The notes: a model not told the origin generated them from the sequence alone. A stretch of DNA of 7,114 bases from JBHIFE01 sp046760985 (GCA_046760985.1 JBHIFE010000072.1:1-7114); one strand, 5' to 3'. Counted from the first letter of the stretch, positions 1 through 6,464 are shown. Program-made: numbers and translations.

Positions 1-465
1 CATCTCCCCATTCTCCACCACATTTACATACTGCATCAGCACAATATCACCATCGTTAATCAAGGCATCCATCATTGACAAGCCCTTTACCTTCAAAGCA
101 TAAACTCCCCCCCTGCCCTGGGTCAAATCTTTGGTTACCTCCAGAGTCTCTGTAGCCGCGGTAACATCCCAGGTATCAGGAGTAGGCACCGGTATCGGCT
201 CACCGGCGGCTATTTGCCCAATAATAGGAACCTGCACCCAAGACAACGAGTTCCCGGTGAGTAATTCTATACCGCGCGACACTTCTGGATGGCGGCGAAT
301 ATATCCCTCCTTCTCTAATGCCTTCAGATGGTAATCCACAACCGATGTTGAGCTAATCCCACATCCACTTACTATATCTCTAACGGTTGGGGGATAGCCC
401 CGATCCGCCAAAAAACGATGAATAAAATCAATAATACGCTGTTGTTTGGCTGACAATACTCTCAT
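1..465 (-). CDS. lexA: LexA SOS repressor, 3' end cut by window edge
   Basis: LexA represses DNA-damage genes and cleaves itself when RecA filaments form. I translated 155 residues from the ATG at 465; the frame stays open to base 1, so the C-terminus is missing. Residues 1-68 match the LexA winged helix-turn-helix (RGYPPTVRDI at 22-31, SSTSVVDYHLKALEKEGYI at 38-56). The self-cleavage bond is A87-G88 in GQIAAGEP. The catalytic serine is S130 in KGLSMMDALI; the residue before it is Leu, where many homologues have Asp, Met or Asn. The partner lysine lies beyond the window. The start has no good Shine-Dalgarno site (GGG touches the ATG), but no in-frame alternative lies close upstream and the N-terminus aligns well with the family. 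It follows purF on the same strand after 126 bases that hold its promoter and an SOS box. Confidence 0.95.
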   Translation of the reverse strand, partial: MRVLSAKQQRIIDFIHRFLADRGYPPTVRDIVSGCGISSTSVVDYHLKALEKEGYIRRHPEVSRGIELLTGNSLSWVQVPIIGQIAAGEPIPVPTPDTWDVTAATETLEVTKDLTQGRGGVYALKVKGLSMMDALINDGDIVLMQYVNVVENGEM

Positions 466-493
466 CCCGATAAAACCAACTCTAAGACTTAGG

Positions 494-507
494 CGAACAC
501 CTGTTCT
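494..507 (-). promoter_or_regulatory. SOS box (LexA operator) before lexA
   Basis: The motif CGAAC-ACCT-GTTCT contains the palindrome GAAC-N4-GTTC, which is the core of the Gram-positive (Bacillus-type) LexA operator CGAAC-N4-GTTCG. It lies 29 bases upstream of the lexA ATG and just downstream of the predicted -10, so bound LexA would cover the start of transcription. Autoregulation is inferred from position and family knowledge. Confidence 0.85.
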
Positions 508-509
508 AT

Positions 510-538
510 ATTTAAAATAAAATAAGGTTTTTTGTCAA
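510..538 (-). promoter_or_regulatory. lexA promoter
   Basis: On the minus strand a perfect -35 TTGACA (533-538) is followed after 17 bases by TTAAAT (510-515), which matches four of six -10 positions. The spacer is very AT-rich. Predicted transcription starts inside or at the edge of the SOS box, as expected for a LexA-controlled promoter. Confidence 0.7.
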
Positions 539-591
539 GTTCAAAGCGCTAAAGAGGGAAAATAAAGAGGAGAGTCACTTAATAAAGCTCA

Positions 592-2013
592 TTATCGCTG
601 CCTTATATCAAAACGGGCTTGGTGACCAACCGACATAGTCTCTAGTGCCAGCTTATCCATCTCAAGCTGGACTGGTATGGGGTAATCACCAGTGAAGCAA
701 GCCAGACAAAAGGTGTCCTTGGGCAAAGCAACCGCTTTAATCAGTCCCCCAATACTCTGATAGCCTAGCGAATCAGCGCCGATAAAATCACAAATTTCAG
801 GTACAGTTTTTTGCGCGGCAATTAACTCTTGGCGGGTAGCCATATCTACACCAAAGAAACAGGGGTAACGGATTGGTGGTGCGCAGATACGCATATGCAC
901 TTCCTTAGCTCCCGCCCTTCTCAGTATCTTCACTATACTGGGGGTAGTAGTACCGCGAACGATACTATCATCAACCACTACTAGTCGCTTGCCCTCCAAC
1001 ATATGGGGCAAGGGGTTAAATTTCAGCTTGACACCAAGGTCTCTAATGCGCTGGTCAGGCTCAATGAAGGTACGCCCCACGTAGCGGTTCTTAATCAACC
1101 CCTCACCTATAGGGATACCTGACTGGCGAGAATAGCCAATGCTAGCGCTTGTTGCTGAATCAGGCACACCCATGACTAAATCGACAGCCACTGGGTGTTC
1201 CTGCGCCAGTATTTCTCCCATAGCCTGCCGGGCTGGGGAAAGTAACCGACCATTAATCACACTGTCTGGGCGAGCAAAGTAGATAAACTCAAAGATGCAT
1301 AGCGCCCTTCTGTTTTCCTCCTCCCGACAACTATCAATTCCATTCTCGGTAATAGAAACTATCTCCCCCGGCTCAATCTCCCGGATAAAGTGGGCACCAA
1401 TATGGTCGAGGGCGCAACTCTCCGAGGCTATAACCCAGCCGTTATCAATAGTCCCCAGGCATAGCGGGCGTACGCCAAAGGGATCACGAACCCCAAACAA
1501 AGCGTCTCTAGTCAGGACTGTCAAAGAATATGCCCCCTGAAGCCGATGCATAGCGTACCTTATCTTATCCACCCAATTCTTCTCAGGGGAAGCAAGAATG
1601 AGATTAGCGATAACCTCGGTATCCGTGGAAGTGTGGAAGGTATAACCTTGTTCCGAGAGTTCTTCATAAAGATATTCAGCGTTAACAATATTCCCGTTGT
1701 GGGCTACCGCAATGGCATTTGACCCTTTGCCCACCATAATAGGCTGAACGTTATATATCCGACTAGAACCTCTGGTGGAATAACGATTGTGCCCGATGGC
1801 TATATTACCGGTAAGCTGGCTCAGCGATTCCTCGCTAAACACCTGCGATACCAGCCCCATATTGGCATGTACCGTGAGTTTCTTACCATCACTTGTGGCA
1901 ATACCAGAACTTTCCTGACCGCGGTGCTGGAGAGCGAATAGAGCAAAAAAGGTAAGACGGGCTACATCCTCAGTGGGAGCATAAACGCCAAAAACGCCGC
2001 AACTTTCGCGCAA
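592..2013 (-). CDS. purF: Amidophosphoribosyltransferase (glutamine PRPP amidotransferase), iron-sulfur type
   Basis: This cytosolic enzyme catalyses the first committed step of purine synthesis: PRPP plus glutamine gives 5-phosphoribosylamine, glutamate and pyrophosphate. The 473 residues are full length. The N-terminal Ntn glutaminase domain begins at Cys5 (CGVFGVYAP), the nucleophile exposed when the short propeptide is removed, and contains GHNRYSTRG at 74-82 and HNGNIVN at 105-111. The C-terminal phosphoribosyltransferase domain has the PRPP loop VVVDDSIVRGTT at 345-356. Cysteines at 239, 385, 436 and 439 correspond to the four [4Fe-4S] ligands of the Bacillus subtilis enzyme. The start is TTG: no in-frame ATG or GTG occurs between it and the upstream stop, and AAGAGG at 2023-2028 lies nine bases away. 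The gene has its own promoter and no purine gene beside it. No obvious terminator follows. Confidence 0.97.
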   Translation of the reverse strand: MRESCGVFGVYAPTEDVARLTFFALFALQHRGQESSGIATSDGKKLTVHANMGLVSQVFSEESLSQLTGNIAIGHNRYSTRGSSRIYNVQPIMVGKGSNAIAVAHNGNIVNAEYLYEELSEQGYTFHTSTDTEVIANLILASPEKNWVDKIRYAMHRLQGAYSLTVLTRDALFGVRDPFGVRPLCLGTIDNGWVIASESCALDHIGAHFIREIEPGEIVSITENGIDSCREEENRRALCIFEFIYFARPDSVINGRLLSPARQAMGEILAQEHPVAVDLVMGVPDSATSASIGYSRQSGIPIGEGLIKNRYVGRTFIEPDQRIRDLGVKLKFNPLPHMLEGKRLVVVDDSIVRGTTTPSIVKILRRAGAKEVHMRICAPPIRYPCFFGVDMATRQELIAAQKTVPEICDFIGADSLGYQSIGGLIKAVALPKDTFCLACFTGDYPIPVQLEMDKLALETMSVGHQARFDIRQR

Positions 2014-2015
2014 AT

Positions 2016-2036
2016 CTACCTGCCTCTTGAATTCAT
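2016..2036 (-). other. Six-codon minicistron just before purF (possible leader peptide)
   Basis: On the minus strand an ATG at 2034-2036 opens a frame reading MNSRGR and stops at TAG 2016-2018, only two bases before the TTG start of purF and in a different frame. The purF Shine-Dalgarno candidate AAGAGG lies inside it. It could be chance, or it could couple ribosomes onto the weak TTG start. No clear ribosome binding site precedes it. Confidence 0.25.
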
Positions 2037-2057
2037 CCCGACTAACCTGCCAATTTA

Positions 2058-2087
2058 ATTATAGCTTGTTTCCTACTTATAGGTCAA
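2058..2087 (-). promoter_or_regulatory. purF promoter
   Basis: Minus-strand -35 TTGACC (2082-2087, five of six consensus bases) and a perfect -10 TATAAT (2058-2063) are 18 bases apart. The -35 lies within the last codons of the upstream hydrolase gene, whose stop codon (2077-2079) falls in the spacer. The predicted start near 2051 gives a leader of about 38 bases. The leader contains GGCAGGT twice (2018-2024 and 2045-2051). No riboswitch fits in it. Confidence 0.8.
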
Positions 2088-2868
2088 CTTTGTGGTAAGC
2101 CCAACTACGCCGGCACTGAGATTTCAGCCAATCCATAACAATAGCCATTGCCCTATCGTCCTGCCGCAGCTTGTGCCCAGCCCCGTTCACTATAATCATC
2201 TGTTTCGGCTCCCTAGCTCTATCATATAATCTATAGGCATGGCTTATATCCACCGTCTCATCCTGGCTACCATGCACTAATAACAAGGGTCTAGGAGCAA
2301 TTTGGGTCACATATTCAATAGGTCGAACCCGCTTAAAGCCGTTAAGCCATTCCTCGGCAGAGCGGGGAAAATTTTCCTCCCTAATTACACCAAGACTACG
2401 AAAGTAATCAACAACAGCCCGGGGCTCGCCAACCTCGGTAATAAAGGTAAAGTCGGCTGGGCAAGCACAAGTGGCAACACATGATACTCGTCTATCTTGC
2501 GATGCCACATATACCGAGACAGCCGCCCCACCACTAAAGCCAAGTAGTGATAGGTGAGACTTATCCACCTCAGGCAAAGTACATAAATAGTCGATAGCTG
2601 TCTTCAAATCTCTAGTCCAGCCCAGGATATCAAGGTTGCCACTGCTAGCCCCGGTTCCCCTGAAGTTAAAAATCAATACCCCAAAGCCCTCACCGCAAAT
2701 CCTTTCCGCTAACAAAGGATAACCCCCATCCTCTTCGGTATCAGGAATACGAGTCGGGATGCCATGACAAATACAAACAGTAGGGTATGGAATCCTGCCA
2801 GCCGGTAGGTAAAGCTGACCAGAAATGGTTATACCCTCCACTTCCAGAGCAACAGCCTTCTTCATCAT
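2077..2868 (-). CDS. Alpha/beta hydrolase (serine hydrolase of the BAAT/dienelactone-like group)
   Basis: A cytosolic alpha/beta-hydrolase of 263 residues, likely an esterase or peptidase-like hydrolase of unknown substrate. The fold signatures are in order: oxyanion-side HGIP at 35-38, NFRGTGASSG at 68-77, nucleophile elbow GFSGG with Ser112 at 110-114, acid Asp203 in VHGSQDETV, and His232 in GAGHK. The triad is complete, so it should be active. There is no signal peptide or membrane segment. It starts one base after the tlyA stop with two consecutive ATG codons (2866-2868 and 2863-2865), so the start may be either; no good Shine-Dalgarno site is seen, which suggests coupling to tlyA translation. 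The cysteine-rich strand around 130-136 (CVATCAC) is mildly unusual. The family is secure, the substrate is not. Confidence 0.9.
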   Translation of the reverse strand: MMKKAVALEVEGITISGQLYLPAGRIPYPTVCICHGIPTRIPDTEEDGGYPLLAERICGEGFGVLIFNFRGTGASSGNLDILGWTRDLKTAIDYLCTLPEVDKSHLSLLGFSGGAAVSVYVASQDRRVSCVATCACPADFTFITEVGEPRAVVDYFRSLGVIREENFPRSAEEWLNGFKRVRPIEYVTQIAPRPLLLVHGSQDETVDISHAYRLYDRAREPKQMIIVNGAGHKLRQDDRAMAIVMDWLKSQCRRSWAYHKVDL

Positions 2869-2869
2869 T

Positions 2870-3589
2870 TTATGTCAATAAGACAAAAAATTCCCTATTC
2901 CCCGAAGCGCCAAGGATGGGTGATTCTACCAATCCCTTTAATCTGAAGCCATGCTCTACCATCCAGGCAATAAAGCGCCCCAAAACCATGGCGTGAACTA
3001 GGGGCTCCTTAATCACTCCCCCCTTACCCACCTCCTTCCGCCTAGCCTCAAACTGCGGCTTGATGAGAACCAATAAATGACCATTATCCTTAAGCAGTTT
3101 AGCTACAGATGGTATCACCTTCCTTACTGAAATGAAGGATAAATCTATGGTCACCAAATCCACCCTCTCCGGTAACGGGATGGGATAGCGGGCATTCACC
3201 CTCTCCATAACCACCACTCGCGAATCCCGCCTTAGGCGATAGTCCAACTGCCCGTAGCCCACATCCACAGCATAAACCCGACTCGCCCCGCGCTTGAGCA
3301 GGCAATCAGTAAAGCCGCCAGTTGATGCCCCAATATCAACCACTACCTTAGCCGAAACATCAAGTTGAAACTGATCAAGGGCATACTCAAGCTTAATCCC
3401 ACCCCGGCTAACAAAAGGAGACGGCTTAAGTATGCTGATTACCGCCTCCTCAGATACCAGAGTTCCCGGCTTGATAGCTGCTTTCCCATCCACTACCACC
3501 TCTCCCGCCATAATTAAAGCCTGAGCCTTAGCCCGGCTCTCCACTAGCCCCCTCACCACCATTAACCTATCTATCCGTCGCTTGGTCAC
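2870..3589 (-). CDS. tlyA: TlyA-family rRNA (cytidine-2'-O)-methyltransferase
   Basis: TlyA transfers a methyl group from S-adenosylmethionine to the 2'-OH of a cytidine in 16S rRNA (C1409), and in the longer type II enzymes also 23S rRNA (C1920). An S4 RNA-binding domain occupies about 4-60 (RIDRLMVVRGLVESRAKAQ). It is followed by an FtsJ/RrmJ Rossmann methyltransferase with SAM motif DIGASTGGFTD at 85-95. The putative catalytic tetrad is Lys66, Asp149 (TIDLSFIS), Lys177 (LIKPQFE) and Glu233 (GNREFF). At 239 residues it is short, like type I TlyA, so 16S-only activity is likely (inference). The start is GTG at 3587-3589: an in-frame TAG lies two codons upstream, and the next ATG (codon 10) would cut into the S4 domain. 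No clear Shine-Dalgarno site is present. It sits 27 bases after the CBS gene and 1 base before the hydrolase. Confidence 0.95.
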   Translation of the reverse strand: MTKRRIDRLMVVRGLVESRAKAQALIMAGEVVVDGKAAIKPGTLVSEEAVISILKPSPFVSRGGIKLEYALDQFQLDVSAKVVVDIGASTGGFTDCLLKRGASRVYAVDVGYGQLDYRLRRDSRVVVMERVNARYPIPLPERVDLVTIDLSFISVRKVIPSVAKLLKDNGHLLVLIKPQFEARRKEVGKGGVIKEPLVHAMVLGRFIAWMVEHGFRLKGLVESPILGASGNREFFVLLT

Positions 3590-3616
3590 CGTCTATTCAG
3601 TTGGCTACTTGCCTCG

Positions 3617-4270
3617 TTAGCGCTTTCTCGACTCTACCTTATATCCTCTATTCTTCAGTTCAGCAACAAGCTTACTCACATCTTTACAGTCCAAATGAAC
3701 CACAAGGTCTTTCTTAGTTGCCTTGGGTGCAGCTATAATGTGGAGTGTAATAATATCCATACATAGCTTATTTATCAGTGAAATTATTTCTTCCAGTGGC
3801 TTACTTTCACCACCTCCGGCAACCCAAATACGTTCGCCCGGTTCACCCACACCGAGAACGGGATTAACAACCTGGTAGAAAATATCATTGGTGGTGACTA
3901 TACCCACTATATTATCATTGTCAACCACCACCAGAGCCCCTACTTTCTTGGCTTGAGCTAGTGCCACCGCCTCTTCAATGGTCATATCTGGTCTAGCCGT
4001 CACTACCTCCGTCTCCATAACCTCTTTTACCGGCTTCTGATGCAATGTCACTATATTGTAAGCCATATCCCATATATTTGTGGAAGAAGTTAATTTACGT
4101 GGGGCTGCCCTTTCCAGTCTTTTAGACGATAATAAACCTACTAACTTTCCTTTTTCCACCACCGGCGCACGTCGTAATTTCCTCTTATCCATTACCCTTT
4201 TAGCTTCGATAACACTGGTGTCACTCGGGATAGAAATCACATTAGTGGTCATGATATCACGAATTAACAT
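3617..4270 (-). CDS. Tandem CBS-domain protein with C-terminal ACT-like domain (AcuB-like)
   Basis: A soluble 217-residue protein with two CBS motifs, at about 1-55 (MLIRDIMTTNVISIPSDTS) and 80-133 (VKEVMETEVVTARPDMTIEEAV, then GIVTTNDIF). CBS pairs usually bind adenine nucleotides or SAM and act as energy or metabolite sensors. Residues about 146-217 look like a small alpha-beta ACT-type domain (strands ERIWVAGG, ITLHIIAAP, DLVVHLD, and a final YKVESRKR), giving the architecture of AcuB-like proteins. No catalytic domain is attached. The start is firm: GGAGGG at 4278-4283 lies seven bases before the ATG, and an extended -10 promoter lies just upstream. It leads the CBS-tlyA-hydrolase run. 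The ligand and partner cannot be told from sequence. Confidence 0.9.
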   Translation of the reverse strand: MLIRDIMTTNVISIPSDTSVIEAKRVMDKRKLRRAPVVEKGKLVGLLSSKRLERAAPRKLTSSTNIWDMAYNIVTLHQKPVKEVMETEVVTARPDMTIEEAVALAQAKKVGALVVVDNDNIVGIVTTNDIFYQVVNPVLGVGEPGERIWVAGGGESKPLEEIISLINKLCMDIITLHIIAAPKATKKDLVVHLDCKDVSKLVAELKNRGYKVESRKR

Positions 4271-4277
4271 CCCATTA

Positions 4278-4283
4278 CCCTCC
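4278..4283 (-). promoter_or_regulatory. Shine-Dalgarno site of the CBS gene
   Basis: Minus-strand GGAGGG, seven bases before the ATG at 4268-4270. It fixes the start and is the strongest ribosome site of this three-gene run; the two downstream genes lack comparable sites. Confidence 0.8.
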
Positions 4284-4327
4284 CTCTATTGGCAAGCACA
4301 TGCCTGAGGAAAACAAATCCAATTAGG

Positions 4328-4336
4328 AGTATAACA
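4328..4336 (-). promoter_or_regulatory. Extended -10 promoter before the CBS gene
   Basis: Minus-strand TGT-TATACT, five of six -10 consensus bases with the TGN extension, lies in the 82-base gap between the radical SAM stop and the CBS start. No recognisable -35 lies 16-18 bases upstream. It would give a leader of about 50 bases. No terminator hairpin is visible between the radical SAM stop and this site, so readthrough is also possible. Confidence 0.5.
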
Positions 4337-4352
4337 CAATCGGTCTTTATTT

Positions 4353-5891
4353 TTATCCTCCGGATTTTTCGGTTGCCCGAACTCCCAGAGTATTCTCAAT
4401 CGGTGTCCTAATGTACTTCTCAACAACTTTGCGGAAATGATACCCGTAGACAGCCAGACTCATGGATAGAGAAAAAGTCCGAGGGTATTTGAGCAAGGTT
4501 GAAATAAATAGCTTCCAGTAATATCTTCTTCCCCTTTCTTTGACCCCTAAGACCCATATTGACCTAATAAACGCTCTAATCTGGTAAAAACGAATTCTAG
4601 CCCGCCTCTTTCTCCGTGGTCGGTGGTACTCCCTTAGAAATGTCTTGACTCGCTCATAAAAGTCCTTGGGTGAATAAATTGTGTTCAGGACGTGTTTGTA
4701 GCCATTAATGAGTGTTTCGTAGTTCATCTTGGGAACGAAGTTGAGCGAGCAGTCGGTGTTGTCGCCGGTAATACCTCTTAACAAACGGTTTTCCTCTCTT
4801 AAACGCTGGTATAGTCTGGTACCAGCCGGAGCATTTAGCAAACCGACCATTGCGGTAACGATACCGCTGTTCTGAATGAAGCTGATTTGACTCTTAAAGA
4901 TGGAAATTGGATCACTATCAAAGCCGACAATAAATCCTCCCTGCACCTCCAAGCCATAGTTTTGAATTTTCTTGACCGAAGCCACCAGGTCACGGTTTTG
5001 ATTTTGAGACTTGTTGCATTCAATCAGACTTTCCTCATTGGGGGTTTCAATACCAATAAATACAGTGTTAAACCCAGCCTCAACCATCAATTGCATTAAT
5101 TCCTCATCGTCAGCCAGATTTATAGATGCTTCGGTAAAGAGGTGGAAGGGAAATTTCCTTGCCTTCATCCAGGCAACTATCGCTGGCAGGATTTCCGACT
5201 TTAGTTTTCTTTTGTTACCAATGAAATTATCATCAACAATAAACACACCACCCCGCCACCCCAGGTGATACAATGTATCCAGTTCCGCCAGTAGCTGGTC
5301 TTTATCTTTGGTTCGTGGCTTATTCCCGTTCAGTACAATAATGTCACAAAACTCGCAGTTAAACGGACAGCCCCGAGAATACTGAACACTCATTGTTGAA
5401 TATTTTTTCATGTTGATAAGTGACCAGAGGGGGATGGGGGTTTTAGTTATATCTGGTCTTTCGCTGGAGGCGTAGATATGCTGGGCACACCCTTTTTCTA
5501 AATCGGCTAAAAAGGGAAGTAGGGTAACTTCAGCCTCGCCCAGCACAAAATGGTCTATCTCGTCAAACTCTTCATATCCGGTGGTAAACAAAGGTCCACC
5601 AGCAACCAGCTTGGTGCCCAGTTCTTTACATCGGGCAATGACTTCCCTCACCGAGTTCTGTTGCACCGCCATAGCACTGATAAACACATAGTCAGCCCAG
5701 CTAATGTCTTCATCAGTCAGACTGGTTACATTCATATCCACCAGCTTTTTCTCCCACTCTTTGGGGAGCATTGCTGCTACCGTTAATAACCCCAGCGGTG
5801 GGTAAGCTGCCTTTTTGGCGACGAATTTTAAGGCGTGCTTAAAACTCCAGAAGGTATCCGGGTATTGTGGATAAACCAGGAGTATTTTCAA
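4353..5891 (-). CDS. B12-binding radical SAM protein with DUF4070-type C-terminus
   Basis: A 512-residue cobalamin-dependent radical SAM enzyme. Residues about 2-135 form the Rossmann-like B12-binding domain (KILLVYPQYPDTFW at the start, VAGGPLFTTG at 96-105, HFVLGEAEVT at 114-123). The radical SAM barrel at about 165-375 carries the [4Fe-4S] motif SRGCPFNCEFC, with Cys175, Cys179 and Cys182, then FIVDDNFIGNKRK, FIGIETPNEESL and GGFIVGFDSD. The C-terminal 130 residues resemble DUF4070 and are very basic (RRKRRARIR). The layout resembles hopanoid C2-methylase HpnP, but several signatures fit a broader relative of unknown substrate better, so no symbol is given. Class B relatives methylate unactivated carbons. 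The B12 domain lacks an evident DxHxxG motif, as is common here. The start is TTG with AAGGAG six bases upstream. It stands alone between its own promoter and the CBS promoter. Confidence 0.93.
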   Translation of the reverse strand: MKILLVYPQYPDTFWSFKHALKFVAKKAAYPPLGLLTVAAMLPKEWEKKLVDMNVTSLTDEDISWADYVFISAMAVQQNSVREVIARCKELGTKLVAGGPLFTTGYEEFDEIDHFVLGEAEVTLLPFLADLEKGCAQHIYASSERPDITKTPIPLWSLINMKKYSTMSVQYSRGCPFNCEFCDIIVLNGNKPRTKDKDQLLAELDTLYHLGWRGGVFIVDDNFIGNKRKLKSEILPAIVAWMKARKFPFHLFTEASINLADDEELMQLMVEAGFNTVFIGIETPNEESLIECNKSQNQNRDLVASVKKIQNYGLEVQGGFIVGFDSDPISIFKSQISFIQNSGIVTAMVGLLNAPAGTRLYQRLREENRLLRGITGDNTDCSLNFVPKMNYETLINGYKHVLNTIYSPKDFYERVKTFLREYHRPRRKRRARIRFYQIRAFIRSIWVLGVKERGRRYYWKLFISTLLKYPRTFSLSMSLAVYGYHFRKVVEKYIRTPIENTLGVRATEKSGG

Positions 5892-5897
5892 GCCTTA

Positions 5898-5903
5898 CTC
5901 CTT
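5898..5903 (-). promoter_or_regulatory. Shine-Dalgarno site deciding the TTG start of the radical SAM gene
   Basis: Minus-strand AAGGAG, six bases before TTG at 5889-5891. The following residues (KILLVYPQYP) are the typical N-terminus of this family and no ATG is nearby, so TTG is the start. Confidence 0.85.
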
Positions 5904-5930
5904 TCTCTTAGACAGCTACTAATTAGACCC

Positions 5931-5939
5931 ATTATAACA
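5931..5939 (-). promoter_or_regulatory. Extended -10 promoter of the radical SAM gene, at the edge of repeat copy A
   Basis: Minus-strand TGT-TATAAT with a perfect -10 hexamer. The hexamer 17 bases upstream is TTACTT (5954-5959), a poor -35 match, so the TGN extension probably matters. The predicted start near 5924 leaves a leader of about 33 bases carrying the Shine-Dalgarno site. Confidence 0.7.
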
Positions 5940-6002
5940 ACTTTTCTTGTATAAAGTAAGGGGGTAGAGATTATTTTATCTACTTCAAAAGGGGCAGGAT
6001 AT

Positions 6003-6026
6003 AAAAAGAGGGGCAAAGCCCTTCTT
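6003..6026 (-). terminator. Rho-independent terminator after the cyclophilin-like gene, inside repeat copy A
   Basis: Minus-strand stem AAGAAGGGC-TTT-GCCCCTCTT (6006-6026, nine pairs with one mismatch) runs into a five-T stretch. It begins 33 bases after the stop codon at 6059. The stem is GC-rich at the loop and the T run is short but adequate, so it should end transcription of the hicB-hicA-cyclophilin run. Confidence 0.65.
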
Positions 6027-6058
6027 AAATTCCCTACAGGTTAAAATTTCTGAAATCC

Positions 6059-6439
6059 TTAACCTTCGGCTTCCCGCTCTACGGTGATTTCCGCTCCCGA
6101 TGCTACCTGCTTGAGCACCTTGGCGTCGCCGATAATCCTGCCAAACACATTGACCGGGCTGGCAGGTTTTATTTCCTGCCCCCGACTCATAGGGGTCGGA
6201 CCGAAAAACAGGCAAAAGGCAGTTCCCGGCGGCCAGTAGCCCAGGTCACCCACGCTTACCAATTCCTGGGCATCCTCCGCTTCCAGGCTAACCGGGATAG
6301 AAAAGTATATCTCATCTCCCCAGAGGTTGGCACGTTCCTTGATAGGCAAGGCATCCCAGATTGCCTGAGCCGTCTTGGTTTCATTCAGTTCAGCGACTAC
6401 TTCAACATTACCAGCTCTGATTCTAATTTTTCTGCTCAT
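6059..6439 (-). CDS. Cyclophilin-like fold protein of the TM1367 family
   Basis: A small cytosolic protein of 126 residues that closely resembles Thermotoga maritima TM1367, a cyclophilin-like beta-barrel (Pfam Cyclophil_like, formerly DUF369). Shared signatures are WGDEIYFSIPV at 40-50, VGDLGYWPPGTAFCLFFG at 63-80, PTPMS at 81-85 and PASPVNVFGRI at 92-102. The fold resembles peptidyl-prolyl isomerases, but the family's activity is not established to my knowledge. I chose ATG at 6437-6439 because MSRKIRIR aligns with family starts; an in-frame TTG at 6455-6457 would add six residues (MGYISL). Neither has a strong Shine-Dalgarno site. It follows the hicA remnant by 25 bases and probably shares its transcript; a terminator hairpin follows. 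Confidence 0.9.
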   Translation of the reverse strand: MSRKIRIRAGNVEVVAELNETKTAQAIWDALPIKERANLWGDEIYFSIPVSLEAEDAQELVSVGDLGYWPPGTAFCLFFGPTPMSRGQEIKPASPVNVFGRIIGDAKVLKQVASGAEITVEREAEG

Positions 6440-6464
6440 TAGAGATATATATCCCAAAGACTAC

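Larger units (their letters stand above)
5931..6035 (-). repeat. Intergenic terminator-promoter repeat, copy A (short form)
   Basis: This copy is related to the one at 6928-7053 and lies in the same orientation. The core 5998-6035 (GATATAA through the hairpin to CCCT) matches 7016-7053 at 30 of 38 positions without gaps. The other end shares AAAGTAAGGGG and TAGAG, a TCTAC pairing with GTAGA, and the TATAAT box. Copy A lacks most of the long palindrome found in copy B, keeping only a remnant (TCAAAAGGGGCAG, 5985-5997), so it looks like a deletion derivative. On the minus strand it holds a hairpin terminator first and a promoter last. It fills the gap between the cyclophilin-like gene and the radical SAM gene. 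No coding capacity is seen. Confidence 0.75.

Noticed and set aside
131..334. Plus-strand frame of 67 codons at the left edge
   Set aside because: It is antisense to lexA, whose minus-strand translation shows clear family motifs.
466..591. Terminator between purF and lexA
   Set aside because: Only a 6-bp AGCGCT palindrome and pyrimidine-rich stretches are seen; no hairpin with a T run.
2014..2057. Riboswitch (purine or PRPP/ppGpp type) in the purF leader
   Set aside because: The leader is only about 38 bases, too short, and shows no conserved core.
4289..4306. Inverted repeat GGCA...TGCC between the radical SAM and CBS genes
   Set aside because: Four-base arms are too short to mean anything alone, and no T run follows.
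4835..5268. Several short frames on both strands inside the radical SAM gene
   Set aside because: All are shadows of a gene with intact catalytic motifs over its full length.
5985..6215. Minus-strand frame of 76 codons
   Set aside because: It overlaps the cyclophilin-like gene in another frame and then runs through the repeat; no family likeness.
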